From: CADEED01 sp036677145
GTDB taxonomy: Bacteria; Pseudomonadota; Gammaproteobacteria; Steroidobacterales; Steroidobacteraceae
Direction of reading: 5' to 3'
Assembly (NCBI GenBank): GCA_036677145.1
Contig: JAKFFF010000034.1
Span: 1-64,000 of the forward strand
Length of the DNA stretch: 64,000 nt
Both the position numbers and the translations under genes were made by a program. Of this stretch, positions 1 to 10,106 are shown in pieces; within the stretch, counting starts at the first letter, position 1, and every line of letters starts with the position of its first letter. Under the pieces are notes generated by a model. That model saw nothing but the letters and a program-made list of their open reading frames with translations, was not told the DNA's origin and did no database searches.

Positions 1-1
1 C

Positions 2-229
2 GAAGAGCAGGCCACGGACATGGCCGTGGAGGGGCTAGCCAAGGTCGTTGCTTCTTCGCCCGCCGCGCCGAGTTCGCGGCTGAAGTTGGGTGAGGAATTT
101 ATCGAGCGGGATCTCGAGGATGCCGCGCGCATCACGCTCCTGCCTGTCGCCAAGGGGCCGTTCAAAACGCCCGAACAGCCGGCCGCCGCCGCTTTGCTTC
201 CGGAAGCCAGGGCGGAGCCCGGGAGTTGA
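2..229 (+). CDS. 3' end of an unidentified gene (partial)
   Basis: The frame is open from the first bases of the window and ends with TGA at 227-229, so this is probably the C-terminal end of a gene that begins outside the window. An internal ATG at 20 could be a start for a 69-residue protein, but no ribosome binding site is visible because the window begins there. The peptide is rich in Ala, Pro and Glu and ends in a low-complexity tail. I recognise no domain and propose no function. Confidence 0.4.
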   Translation, partial: EEQATDMAVEGLAKVVASSPAAPSSRLKLGEEFIERDLEDAARITLLPVAKGPFKTPEQPAAAALLPEARAEPGS

Positions 230-474
230 CGCTCGCCGTTACTCCTGGCGGGCCGTCATTGACGAATAGATAGGGCGTGATCGATCTCGTCCGCGCGCTC
301 GAGCTCCACGCGTAACGCGAGCTGAACGTTTCAAGACCGCGATTGCGCGCGTGCTCAGTACGATGCAGCGGTCCCCGCCCGTCTTCATTGCACCCTTGTC
401 GCTGCCGTCGACTCGCGATTTCGTGACGCTGAATGAAACGCGGCCACTGGCGACCGAATGTAAGTGATTGAATT

Positions 475-549
475 TGGTGGGCGGTACAGGGCTTGAACCT
501 GTGACCCCTGCCGTGTGAAAGCAGTGCTCTACCGCTGAGCTAACCGCCC
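475..549 (-). tRNA. tRNA-Val(CAC)
   Basis: Read on the minus strand, it has a seven-base-pair acceptor stem (GGGCGGT with ACCGCCC), a D arm with AGCTCAGCGGTAGAGC, an anticodon stem CTGCT/GGCAG around the loop TTCACAC, and a T arm with GGTTCAAGCC. The loop places CAC as anticodon, reading the valine codon GUG. The CCA end is encoded. Length is 75 nt. It diverges from gltX. Confidence 0.95.
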
Positions 550-580
550 GCCGGGACTGACGTCCTTCGAGAGGGGCGAG

Positions 581-609
581 AGTCTAAAGACCGCCCGGGG
601 ACGAATCAA
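581..609 (-). promoter_or_regulatory. Putative sigma-70 promoter of tRNA-Val
   Basis: On the minus strand TTGATT is followed after exactly 17 bases by TAGACT, about 30 bases upstream of the tRNA-Val 5' end. Both hexamers and the spacing fit a housekeeping promoter. Assigned by eye. Confidence 0.55.
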
Positions 610-719
610 ATCCCTGACTTCAGGCCGCCGTCGCGCACTCTCCGGCGCCTCTCCCGGGAATCCCTGCCCGGCACCGCCAGTGCTACGATTCGCGCCCCCA
701 AAAAAGGCCGGCCGAACCC

Positions 720-2117
720 ATGTCCACGCCCGTCGTAACCCGTTTCGCCCCGTCGCCCACTGGCCTGCTGCACATCGGCGGCGTGCGCACGGCATTGTTC
801 AGCTGGCTGTACGCCAGGCGGAATCAGGGTCAATTCATCCTGCGCGTGGAGGACACGGACCTCGAGCGATCGACGCCCGAGGCGGTGAAGGTGATCCTGG
901 AGGGAATGGCCTGGCTCGGTCTCGAGCACGACCAGGGGCCGTTCTATCAGACGCAGCGTTTCGATCGCTACAAGGAAGTGATCGCGGACATGGTGAAAGC
1001 GGGCACCGCCTATCACTGCTATTGCAGCAAGGAAGAACTCGACGCGATGCGTACCGAGCAGCAGGCCCGCAAGGAAAAGCCGCGTTACGACGGCCGTTGC
1101 CGGCACGGCAAAGGCCCCGGTCCCGCTAGTGGCCGTTCGCCGGTGGTGCGCTTCGCGAATCCGGAAGAGGGCGCCACGGTCGTCGAAGACGTGGTGCACG
1201 GCGCGGTCACGTTCCAGAACAAGGAGCTCGACGACCTGATCATCGCGCGCTCGGATGGCACGCCCACCTACAACTTTTGCGTGGTCGTGGACGATGCGGA
1301 CATGGGTGTCACACACGTGATCCGCGGCGACGATCACCTCAACAACACGCCGCGGCAGATGAACATGCTGCTCGCGCTCGGCAAGACACCGCCGGTGTAC
1401 GCGCACGTGCCCATGATCCTGGGTCCCGATGGCGCGAAGCTCTCGAAGCGTCACGGCGCGGTGAGCGTGCTCGAATACCAGGATCAGGGTTTTCTGCCCG
1501 AGGCGTTGCTGAACTACCTGGTCCGCCTCGGCTGGTCGCACGGTGACCAGGAATATTTCACGCGCGAAGAGATGATCGCCGCATTCGACGTGCGCGACAT
1601 CAACAAGGCGGCCTCGGCGCTCAACCCCGAGAAGATGTTGTGGCTGAACCAGCAGCACATGGTGAAGGCACAGCCCAAGGACATCGTGCCGCACCTGCGC
1701 TGGCACCTCGCGCGGCTGGGACTCTTCTCGCAGGACGACGCATTGCTCGAAGGCATCGTGCTCGCGCAGCGCGAACGCGCGAAGACGCTCAAGGAGATGG
1801 CGGAGAACAGCCGCTTCTTCTTCGGCGACGACGTGGTGCTCGACGCGAAGGCCGCGGAGAAACACCTGACGGCCGATGCCCGCGCGTTGCTGGGCGAATT
1901 GTCCGCGCGCCTGAAGTCACTGTCCGATTGGACGGCGCAGTCGATCCACGCAGAACTGGAAAAGCTCGCGGCCGAAAAGTCGCTCGGCCTCGGCAAGATC
2001 GCGCAGCCGCTGCGGGTCGCGGTGACGGGCGGCACGATCTCACCGCCCATCGACGCCACGCTCGCGTTGCTCGGCCAGCCGCGCACGTTGGCGCGGCTGG
2101 CACGAGTGCTGGGCTGA
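720..2117 (+). CDS. gltX: Glutamyl-tRNA synthetase
   Basis: Class I aminoacyl-tRNA synthetase that charges tRNA-Glu with glutamate in the cytoplasm. The 465 residues match normal bacterial GluRS length. The N-terminus carries the nucleotide-binding HIGG motif at residues 18-21, and the KMSKS-type loop appears as KLSKRHG near residue 240. A Cys-x-Cys near residue 100 with a later Tyr-x-Cys resembles the zinc-binding insertion of bacterial GluRS. The C-terminal third is the helical anticodon-binding region. Stands alone between tRNA-Val and a convergent lipoprotein gene whose stop lies three bases away. Start chosen at the ATG that gives the conserved TRFAPSPTG beginning. Confidence 0.97.
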   Translation: MSTPVVTRFAPSPTGLLHIGGVRTALFSWLYARRNQGQFILRVEDTDLERSTPEAVKVILEGMAWLGLEHDQGPFYQTQRFDRYKEVIADMVKAGTAYHCYCSKEELDAMRTEQQARKEKPRYDGRCRHGKGPGPASGRSPVVRFANPEEGATVVEDVVHGAVTFQNKELDDLIIARSDGTPTYNFCVVVDDADMGVTHVIRGDDHLNNTPRQMNMLLALGKTPPVYAHVPMILGPDGAKLSKRHGAVSVLEYQDQGFLPEALLNYLVRLGWSHGDQEYFTREEMIAAFDVRDINKAASALNPEKMLWLNQQHMVKAQPKDIVPHLRWHLARLGLFSQDDALLEGIVLAQRERAKTLKEMAENSRFFFGDDVVLDAKAAEKHLTADARALLGELSARLKSLSDWTAQSIHAELEKLAAEKSLGLGKIAQPLRVAVTGGTISPPIDATLALLGQPRTLARLARVLG

Positions 2118-2120
2118 TCC

Positions 2121-3635
2121 TCAGTTGATGGTTAGCTGAGCGACGTTCGAGACGGTGCTCTGCCGCCCCGTCGCCGTTACCGCGCGCACCGCGAAGTACC
2201 AGGTGCCCGACGAGAGATTCTCCACGCGATAGGTGGTGACGCCCGCGGTGTCCACGTTTGCGAACTGGTCGAGGCTGTTCGCCGTGCGGCCGTACTCGAT
2301 GCGATAACCGGAGAGGTTGGTGAGCGCCGAGTTGTCGGTGTTGGTGGTTGGCGCGGTCCAGTTGAGCGTCGCACTGCCGCTCGCGCTCGAACCGGCCACG
2401 ACGGCGATGGCGAAGGCGGCAAGGCTCGTGGTGGTCCGGCCGTCATTGGCCGTGATGACGATGCCGCTGGTGCTGCCGACGTTGGCGGTGGTCGGCGTCC
2501 CCGACAGGCGGCCCGTGGCCGTATCGAAGCTGGCCCATGCCGGCGCATTCGCGACCGTGAAGGTCAGGGTGTTGCCATCGGGATCCGAGGCCGTGGGGGT
2601 GAACGTGTAAGCCTGGCCCGCCGTCACGGACGTCGGCGGCGTGCCGCCGATGACCGGCGGACGGTTGGCGGTCTGGGACACCGTGATCGAGAACGGCGCG
2701 AGCGCAACGGCGGTGGTGCCATCCGAGACGCTGATCGCGATATTCGAGAACGAACCGACCTGCGTGGGTGTGCCGGACAGCCGGCCAGTGGCGGCATCGA
2801 ACGAAGCCCAGGCCGGACGGTTCTGGATCGTGAAAGTCAGAGTGTTGTTGTCAGCGTCCGAGGCGGTCGGCGTGAACGCGTACGGGGAGCCCACCGCGAT
2901 GCTCGCGAGCGGCGTTCCCGAAATCACTGGCGGGCGATTGGCGACCGGCGCGGACGTAACCTGCAATGCGAACGCGGGCAGCGCCGCGCTCAAGGTGCCG
3001 TCGGAAACGCGGATCACGATGCCGCTGTACGTGCCCACATTGCTCATGGCGGGAGTGCCGGTGAGGCGGCCCGTCGACGTGCTGAACGTCGCCCAGGTCG
3101 GCAGGTTCTCGATGCTGTAGGTGAGGCTGTCGCCGTCGGGATCGACCGCGTTGGCCTGGAACGTATACGCGGTGCCCGCGACCGCATTGGTCCCCGGGGT
3201 GCCCGAGATGGTCGGCGCGCGATTCACGGTGGAGGGCGGCGGCGGCGCACTGCCGGAAGTGCGCGCGATCACCTGGATCTGGAACGGCGCGAGCTGCGCG
3301 ACCGCGGCGCTGTCGCTCACTTCGACCGTGATCATGTCCGTCGTGCCGACGTCGGTATCGGCGGGGGTGCCGGCGATTTCGCCGGTTCTGGCATTCAACG
3401 TGGCCCAGGCGGGCAGGTTTTCCGCGCGGAAGGTCAGCGTATCGCCATCCGGATCCTCGGCCCTCGGCGTGAATGCGTATTGGGCGCCGGCATCGACCTG
3501 GACTGTGGGAACGCCGCCGATCGTCGGTGGGCGGTTCGGGATGTCTTCAGCTTCCTGCTGGCAACCCGCCACCACGGCGACTGCGCCGACAACCAGCGCG
3601 AGACGCGCGATCGATCGCGAAAAACGATTCATCAT
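2121..3635 (-). CDS. Lipoprotein with four Ig-like (He_PIG) repeats and a C-terminal fibronectin type III domain
   Basis: 504 residues, predicted exported and lipid-anchored: hydrophobic N-terminus followed by a lipobox ending in VVAGC, with Cys25 as the acylation site. About four tandem 90-residue repeats follow (roughly 35-125, 140-230, 233-322, 325-415). Each has NRPP, an SDPDGDTLTF-like stretch, a PxWA motif and GRLSGTP, typical of putative Ig/cadherin-like domains of cell-surface proteins. The last 80 residues resemble fibronectin type III (SGYRIEYG, TYRVENLSSGTWYFAVRA). Likely a surface adhesin or matrix protein, inferred from architecture. A c-di-GMP riboswitch lies in the leader and GGAG sits nine bases before the ATG. 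A shorter paralog lies at 4261-4965. Confidence 0.85.
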   Translation of the reverse strand: MMNRFSRSIARLALVVGAVAVVAGCQQEAEDIPNRPPTIGGVPTVQVDAGAQYAFTPRAEDPDGDTLTFRAENLPAWATLNARTGEIAGTPADTDVGTTDMITVEVSDSAAVAQLAPFQIQVIARTSGSAPPPPSTVNRAPTISGTPGTNAVAGTAYTFQANAVDPDGDSLTYSIENLPTWATFSTSTGRLTGTPAMSNVGTYSGIVIRVSDGTLSAALPAFALQVTSAPVANRPPVISGTPLASIAVGSPYAFTPTASDADNNTLTFTIQNRPAWASFDAATGRLSGTPTQVGSFSNIAISVSDGTTAVALAPFSITVSQTANRPPVIGGTPPTSVTAGQAYTFTPTASDPDGNTLTFTVANAPAWASFDTATGRLSGTPTTANVGSTSGIVITANDGRTTTSLAAFAIAVVAGSSASGSATLNWTAPTTNTDNSALTNLSGYRIEYGRTANSLDQFANVDTAGVTTYRVENLSSGTWYFAVRAVTATGRQSTVSNVAQLTIN

Positions 3636-3636
3636 T

Positions 3637-3700
3637 ACTAACTACTCCATGTATGCGGCGTTCCTGCGCTGGCAACGCGCCGCCGGAATGAGTAGTTAGT
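3637..3700 (-). promoter_or_regulatory. Hairpin able to mask the ribosome binding site (possible riboswitch expression platform)
   Basis: In the transcript of the downstream lipoprotein gene, ACTAACTACTC (from 3700-3690) is perfectly complementary to GAGTAGTTAGT (3647-3637). The second arm covers three bases of the GGAG Shine-Dalgarno and the bases up to the ATG at 3635. An inner GCGGCG/CGCCGC pairing extends the hairpin. No U-run follows, so it does not look like a terminator. The c-di-GMP aptamer ends about 50 bases upstream, so switching between this hairpin and an alternative fold is plausible. The mechanism is inferred. Confidence 0.55.
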
Positions 3701-3748
3701 TAACGGATAGCCGAATTGACGACGAACAGCGCGTGACGACGCGCTCGC

Positions 3749-3840
3749 CGGCAACTCCGCTATCTCGTATCGCTGAACGACTTACGAGACCGGAAGCTTT
3801 GCGTCCCCACCTCGCGATGGGTTTGCCTTTGCTTGTTGAT
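3749..3840 (-). ncRNA. c-di-GMP-I (GEMM-I) riboswitch, copy 1
   Basis: On the minus strand the sequence contains the GEMM-I signature: GGCAAACC, a hairpin with stem CCCATC/GGTGGG closed by a GCGA tetraloop, the invariant GGGACGCAAAGC, then a second hairpin (TCTCGTA with TACGAGA) followed by TAGCGGAGTTGCC at the 3' end. This order matches the well-known Vibrio Vc2 aptamer. It lies in the leader of the Ig-like/FN3 lipoprotein gene ending at 2121, with a candidate promoter just upstream. Class I members bind cyclic di-GMP and control motility, adhesion or matrix genes; whether this one turns expression on or off cannot be read directly. Confidence 0.92.
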
Positions 3841-3844
3841 GTGC

Positions 3845-3873
3845 AGTTAATCGACTGAAGGAGCGGTCAGCAA
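3845..3873 (-). promoter_or_regulatory. Candidate promoter of riboswitch copy 1 transcript
   Basis: TTGCTG, 17 bases, then TTAACT on the minus strand, ending just upstream of the aptamer. The -10 match is weak, but the second riboswitch has the same TTGCTG hexamer with the same 17-base spacing, which supports it. Confidence 0.35.
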
Positions 3874-4008
3874 TCTGTCCCCCACGACAGACAGTGGAGG
3901 GTTTTCTCTGAGGATTTGGCGGAGTGGATTACCCGTCGTTCGCGCGTGAATAAGGTCAATGGCGTGGGGACGCAGCGCGTGGCCGCGCGCGCCCGAAGCG
4001 CGCTTGCC

Positions 4009-4037
4009 TTGACATACTTCTTGTGGGTGAGTAGTTT
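4009..4037 (+). promoter_or_regulatory. Sigma-70 promoter of the tRNA-Ala/tRNA-Glu operon
   Basis: A perfect TTGACA (4009-4014), a 17-base spacer and TAGTTT (4032-4037) end 14 bases before the mature tRNA-Ala 5' end. Short distance and near-consensus sequence are normal for tRNA promoters. Confidence 0.65.
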
Positions 4038-4051
4038 CCCGCGCCTCGCGT

Positions 4052-4127
<76 letters not shown>

Positions 4128-4148
4128 CGTAATCGACAGGTATCCGGC

Positions 4149-4224
4149 GTCCCCATCGTCTAGAGGCCCAGGACACTGCCCTTTCACGGCGGTAACAGGG
4201 GTTCGAATCCCCTTGGGGACGCCA
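4149..4224 (+). tRNA. tRNA-Glu(UUC)
   Basis: 76 nt with encoded GCCA end. Acceptor stem GTCCCCA/TGGGGAC, anticodon stem CTGCC/GGCGG with loop CTTTCAC giving anticodon TTC (codons GAA/GAG), T arm GGTTCGAATCC. Second member of the tRNA-Ala/tRNA-Glu pair. Confidence 0.97.
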
Positions 4225-4260
4225 ATTCCTGGTCAGCCCTTCCGAATCAGCCCTTCCGCA

Positions 4261-4965
4261 TCAGCTGATCGTTTTCGTCGCCGGGCTCGACAGCCGGCTC
4301 TCGACGCCGGTCGAATCCACCGCCGCAACGGCGAAGTGCCAGGTCCCACCGGTCAGGTTTTCGATCACGTAAGTCGTGACGCCGGCGGTCGGGACATTGA
4401 CCACGTTCGAATAGATTCCGGGGGAATTGCCGTAGTAAATGCGGTAACCCGACAGGTCTGTCAGCGGCGTGGAATCCGTCCGTGCCGTGGGCGCCGTCCA
4501 GGACAGAGTCGCGCTCCCGATCGAAACCGCGGCCACGCCGATCGTGAACGCCGGCAGCGACGCGCGTGATCGGCCATCCGACACGCTTATTGTCACGCCC
4601 GCATAGGTGCCCACGTTCGCCGCGGTGGGTGTGCCGGAAAGCCGGCCCGTGGCCGCATCGAATGTCGCCCAGGTCGGGAGATTGTCGACCTGGAAGGTCA
4701 GGCGGTCCCCATTCGGGTCGCTGGCCTGCGGCGTGAAAGTGTAGGTTTGCCCTGCCATGACCGACGTGGCGGGTGTGCCCGAAATCGTGGGCGATGCGGG
4801 ACTGTCGGTAATCGGGGCCGGGGTCACAGGACCGCCGCCACCCGCACCGGCGCTGCCGCCGCCGCCACCGCTTCCACACCCGGCCAAGGCCAAAAGTGTG
4901 ATCGTGCTCAGAATCGGCACAACGCGGGCACGTGATCGAACTAAATGCGCAACAAAACTAGGCAT
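4261..4965 (-). CDS. Lipoprotein with one Ig-like (He_PIG) repeat and a fibronectin type III domain
   Basis: 234 residues from the ATG at 4965. The N-terminus is a lipoprotein signal ending LLALAGC with Cys30, followed by a glycine-rich linker. One Ig-like repeat (about 58-145, with ATGRLSGTP) and one FN3-like domain (about 150-234, with SGYRIYYG and GGTWHFAVAA) follow. It is a short paralog of the 504-residue protein ending at 2121, sharing repeat, FN3 domain and riboswitch. An upstream in-frame ATG at 5094 would read through the riboswitch and add no sensible signal peptide, so I reject it. The GGAG ribosome binding site is the 3' end of the riboswitch, ten bases before the ATG. Role inferred as surface adhesion or matrix. 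Confidence 0.85.
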   Translation of the reverse strand: MPSFVAHLVRSRARVVPILSTITLLALAGCGSGGGGGSAGAGGGGPVTPAPITDSPASPTISGTPATSVMAGQTYTFTPQASDPNGDRLTFQVDNLPTWATFDAATGRLSGTPTAANVGTYAGVTISVSDGRSRASLPAFTIGVAAVSIGSATLSWTAPTARTDSTPLTDLSGYRIYYGNSPGIYSNVVNVPTAGVTTYVIENLTGGTWHFAVAAVDSTGVESRLSSPATKTIS

Positions 4966-4970
4966 GATTT

Positions 4971-5057
4971 GGCAACTCCGCTGTCTCGGCGATCCGGCCG
5001 AGATCGGTAGCTTTGCGTCCCCACCTCGCGGTGGGTTTGCCCTTTTCGGGAACCAGC
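4971..5057 (-). ncRNA. c-di-GMP-I (GEMM-I) riboswitch, copy 2
   Basis: Minus-strand sequence has GGGCAAACCC, the stem CCCACC/GGTGGG with GCGA tetraloop, GGGACGCAAAGC, and a second hairpin TCTCGGC/GCCGAGA followed by CAGCGGAGTTGCC. It closely matches copy 1; loops differ while stems are kept. The terminal GGAG is the Shine-Dalgarno of the lipoprotein gene starting at 4965, so the aptamer overlaps the ribosome binding site and could control translation directly. Confidence 0.92.
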
Positions 5058-5065
5058 TTGGTCCA

Positions 5066-5094
5066 AGCATAGGAAACGTAATGTCGCGCAGCAA
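5066..5094 (-). promoter_or_regulatory. Candidate promoter of riboswitch copy 2 transcript
   Basis: TTGCTG, 17 bases, TATGCT on the minus strand, immediately upstream of the aptamer. Same -35 hexamer and spacing as the candidate upstream of copy 1. Confidence 0.45.
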
Positions 5095-5281
5095 TACGTC
5101 TAACCGTCTGTATTCGGAGACATTTTTGAAGATTGTGATGGTTGCACGAGACGAGCTTGTCGAGTCGCTGCGGCGAGTAGCGATTGGTCGTTAACATATC
5201 AATCGAACTACCGGCGCCAACCTCACATATATATATGCGGGTTGCGCGGGCTCGGGTTCGCGGGACGCGAGAGCTGTCGCG

Positions 5282-6685
5282 ATGAGGGTTCGCATCTTCA
5301 ACCACTACCACAACCTGCCGATCGCGATTCTCGCGGTGATCGAGACGTTGCTGATCTTCGTCGCGACGCTGCTCGTCGAGACTTTGTTCTATGACGAGAC
5401 GCTCGCCTCGCTGACGACGCAATGGTCGCCGACGTCGCCGAAGATCCTCGCTTTTGTCGCGAGCTGCGGAGTCGCGCTCACGGCAATGGGGCTGTACAGC
5501 GGGCGGCAGCGCGCGCGTACGCTCGGCATCATCCTGCGCGCACTGGTCGCGCACACGCTGGCGCTGGTGATCCTCGCTATTGTCTCGTTCTTCCTTCCGG
5601 CGCTGCGGCCGGAGCCCGGCCAGGCGGTCGCCTGGGCTGCGGTTTCATTCGCGCTCGTGCTGTTCGCCCGAATCATCGAACAGGCGTTCATCGACGAAGA
5701 CGCATTCAAGCGCCGCGTGCTCGTATATGGCACCGGCATGCGCGCGCAGAGCCTGCTGCAACTGCGGCGGCGCGCGGACCAGCGCGGATTTCTGATCGTC
5801 GGCTACATGCCCGCGAATGGTGAAACCGTGACGGTGGATCACCGCAAGGTCCTGCCGAACAAGGCGCACGAGCTGCGGCGCGTCGCGAAGGATCTGGAGG
5901 TCGTCGAGATCGTCGTCGCCATGGACGACCGGCGCCGCGAATTTCCGGTGCGCGAATTGCTCGACTGCCGCCTGAACGGCATCGAGGTGATCGACATCGT
6001 GAACTTCCTCGAGCGCGAGACCGGCCGCGTCCATCTCGACGTGCTCAACCCGAGCTGGATCATTTTCTCCGAAGGATTCCGTCGCGACGCGATGCGCCAG
6101 ACCACCAAGCGCGCGTTCGACGTCGTGGCCTCGCTCGGCCTCGTGCTGCTCACCTGGCCCTTCATGTTGCTCACGATGCTGGCCATCGTGCTCGAAGATG
6201 GCCCGCGCGCACCGATCCTCTACCGTCAACGCCGCGTCGGACTCGACGGTCACGAATTCGACGTGCTGAAGTTCCGCAGCATGCGCACCGACGCCGAACG
6301 CGACGGCAAGCCGCGCTGGGCGACCGGCGCGGACGACCGCGTGACCCGCGTGGGCCGCGTGATCCGCAAGGTGCGCATCGACGAGTTGCCGCAGATTTTC
6401 AACGTGCTGCGCGGCGACATGAGTTTCGTCGGTCCGCGTCCCGAGCGTCCGCTGTTCGTGGCGCAGCTCGCCGAATCGATTCCCTATTACGACGAACGCC
6501 ACTGCGCCAAGCCGGGGATCACGGGTTGGGCACAGGTGTGTTATCCGTACGGCTCGTCGGAGAAGGATGCGATCGAGAAGCTCCAGTACGATCTGTACTA
6601 CGTCAAGAATCACAGTCTGCTCTTCGACATGATGATCTTGCTGCAGACCGTGGAAGTGGTGCTGCTCGGAAAAGGGGGTCGCTGA
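5282..6685 (+). CDS. epsB: XrtA-associated sugar transferase (undecaprenyl-phosphate glycosyl-1-phosphate transferase, EpsB type)
   Basis: 467-residue inner-membrane protein expected to start EPS assembly by moving a sugar-1-phosphate onto undecaprenyl phosphate. The N-terminal half has about four transmembrane segments and a nucleotide-binding-like region. The C-terminal 190 residues are a bacterial sugar transferase domain: RAFDVVASLGLVLL with its membrane helix, LYRQRRVGLDG, KFRSMRTDAE, DELPQIFNVLRGDMSFVGPR and KPGITGWAQV. Length and context fit the PEP-CTERM-associated EpsB family rather than a plain WcaJ. It is the first gene of the plus-strand EPS block; the 220-bp upstream gap has an AT-rich patch (ATATATATAT near 5227) but no promoter I would defend. 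Confidence 0.92.
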   Translation: MRVRIFNHYHNLPIAILAVIETLLIFVATLLVETLFYDETLASLTTQWSPTSPKILAFVASCGVALTAMGLYSGRQRARTLGIILRALVAHTLALVILAIVSFFLPALRPEPGQAVAWAAVSFALVLFARIIEQAFIDEDAFKRRVLVYGTGMRAQSLLQLRRRADQRGFLIVGYMPANGETVTVDHRKVLPNKAHELRRVAKDLEVVEIVVAMDDRRREFPVRELLDCRLNGIEVIDIVNFLERETGRVHLDVLNPSWIIFSEGFRRDAMRQTTKRAFDVVASLGLVLLTWPFMLLTMLAIVLEDGPRAPILYRQRRVGLDGHEFDVLKFRSMRTDAERDGKPRWATGADDRVTRVGRVIRKVRIDELPQIFNVLRGDMSFVGPRPERPLFVAQLAESIPYYDERHCAKPGITGWAQVCYPYGSSEKDAIEKLQYDLYYVKNHSLLFDMMILLQTVEVVLLGKGGR

Positions 6686-6712
6686 GATGGATGCGAAGCG
6701 AGGCCGGGTGCC

Positions 6713-8730
6713 GTGATCGCCTTTGGCGTCATCAGCTTCGGCGCGGCCGCGATCGGCTTCGCCGGGCTAACGGTGCTGCTCGCGTACGCGCGGCGGGATG
6801 CGGACGCCGCGGCGCGCCGCCTCACGATCGCCGTCGGCATTTCGGCGCTGTGGGCATTCACGCTGGCCCTGCTGCACGGCGGCGTAAGGCTGCATCCCAA
6901 CTTGATCCTCGCGGCGGAGCTGCTGCGCGATTTCGCCTGGCTGTTCGCGTTGCTGGGCCTCGCGCCGGCCACGTTGCCGAGACTGTTCGCGCCGGTGAGT
7001 TACGGACTGTTCGCGGTTTGGGTCGCGGCGGCGTTCGCGGGTTTTCGCGTCGAGACCGTCATGGCGGGCGGCGGCTTCAGCTTCGCGCTGCTCATCCTGT
7101 TGCTGCTCGAACAGATCTACCGCAATGCCCCGGAGCTCGCGCGGCGGGACCTGAAGTTCCTCGCTATCGGCGTGGGCGGCCTGTTCACCTACGACCTGTT
7201 CCTTTATGCGCAGGCCGTGCTGCTGGACGGCATCGATGCGATGAGCTGGCACGCGCGCGGCTTCGCGAACCTGCTGCTGGTGCCTTTGCTGCTGCTGGGC
7301 GCGCGGCGCCTGCCGAACGCCGATCTGCGCGTATTCGTCTCGCGCCAGGTCACGTTCTACACGACCACCTTCCTCGCGGTTGGCATCTATCTACTGCTGA
7401 TGTCGCTGGCGGGGTACGCGATCCGCGAGCTGGGCGGCAACTGGGGCGAAACGGCGCGCGGCGTGTTCCTGGTCGGCGCGTTCGCGGTACTCATCATCCT
7501 CGTGACCTCGGCGGCGATGCGGCGGCGCCTGCGCGTCTTCGTGAGCAAACATTTCTATCGCAACAAGTACGACTATCGCGTCGAGTGGCTGCGCTTCAGC
7601 CGGACGTTGTCGTCGAGCGACGCCTCGGACGTGCACCGCACGAGCGTACAGGCAGTCGCGCAAACGCTGGGCGCCCCCGGCGGCGTGTTGTTCACGCTCG
7701 ACGAAACCGGCAAGCGTTTCGTGCCCAGCGCCGGCTGGCCGCTCGACACGGGCGATCTGCCGCAGCTCGCCACGCTCACCACCGACGATCCGCTGATCGA
7801 ACTCATGCGCTCGCGGCGCTGGATCGTCGATCTCGCCGAACGGCGTGCGCAGCCGGCGCGTTACGACCACGTGGCGGTGCCGGAATGGCTGGGCGATCCG
7901 CGGCTGCGCATCGTGTCGCCGATCTTCCGGCTCGACGTGCTGATCGGCTTTTTCGTGTTGTTCGATCCGCCGCCGCCGTTCGATCTCGTCTTCGAGGATC
8001 GCGATCTGCTTCACACCATGGGCCAGCACGTGGCGACCATGCTTGCGCAACATGATGCCGACCGGCGCCTCGCCGAAATGAGCCAGTTCGAAACCTACAA
8101 CCGGCTCACGGCGTTCGTCATGCACGATCTGAAGAACTGCGCCGCCCAGCTTTCGCTGGTCGTGGGGAATGCCGTCAAGCATCGCCACAACCCCGAGTTC
8201 ATCGACGACGCGATCGCCACGATCGCGAACACTTCCGAGCGCATCACGCGGCTCATAGAACAATTGAGCCGGCGCGCCACCACGCCCGTTGCCGCACCGC
8301 CGGTCAAGTTGTCGGAGCTGGTGGCCGCGGCCGTCCAACGCTGCCAGGCACGTCGCCCGCGGCCCGAATTCGCGCTCGGCGCCCAATGCCAGTGCCTGGT
8401 CAGCGCGGAGCGGGAACAGCTCGTGACGGCCATCGAACACGTGGTGCGCAACGCGCAGGATGCGACCGGTGAAAGCGGCCGGGTGCGCGTCGAGATCACC
8501 GACACGCCGACACACGCCCGCGTCGCCATCATCGATGACGGCTCGGGGATGGACTCCGAGTTCGTGAAGCACCGGCTGTTCCGGCCGTTTCACAGCACCA
8601 AGGGCGCCAAGGGAATGGGCATCGGCGCATACCAGGCGCGCGAGCTGGTTCTTTCGCTCGGCGGCGACGTCGAAGTAGATAGTCGCCCTGGAACGGGCAC
8701 CACGTTTTCATTCATCCTCCCGGTGGCCTC

Positions 8731-8734
<4 letters not shown>
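6713..8734 (+). CDS. prsK: PEP-CTERM system sensor histidine kinase PrsK
   Basis: 673 residues. The N-terminal 300 or so form many hydrophobic helices, followed by a GAF-like region (about 290-440). The kinase core has an H-box with MHDLKNCAAQLSL, an N-box with VRNAQDAT, a G-box IIDDGSGMD and FRPFHSTKGAKGMGIGAYQA. This layout is the PrsK family, which pairs with PrsR in XrtA loci. It begins with GTG at 6713, as nearby ATGs are out of frame, and its stop overlaps the prsR start as ATGA, giving translational coupling. Expected to phosphorylate PrsR; the signal is unknown. Confidence 0.92.
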
Positions 8735-10104
<1,370 letters not shown>

Positions 10105-10106
10105 TC

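Noticed and set aside
606..1865. 419-residue open frame antisense to gltX
   Set aside because: gltX is unambiguous in the other strand, and the His/Arg/Val-rich composition is typical of a shadow frame in GC-rich DNA.
4757..5194. 145-residue plus-strand open frame across riboswitch 2
   Set aside because: It overlaps a conserved riboswitch and the lipoprotein start, and its proline-rich composition mirrors the Gly linker on the other strand.
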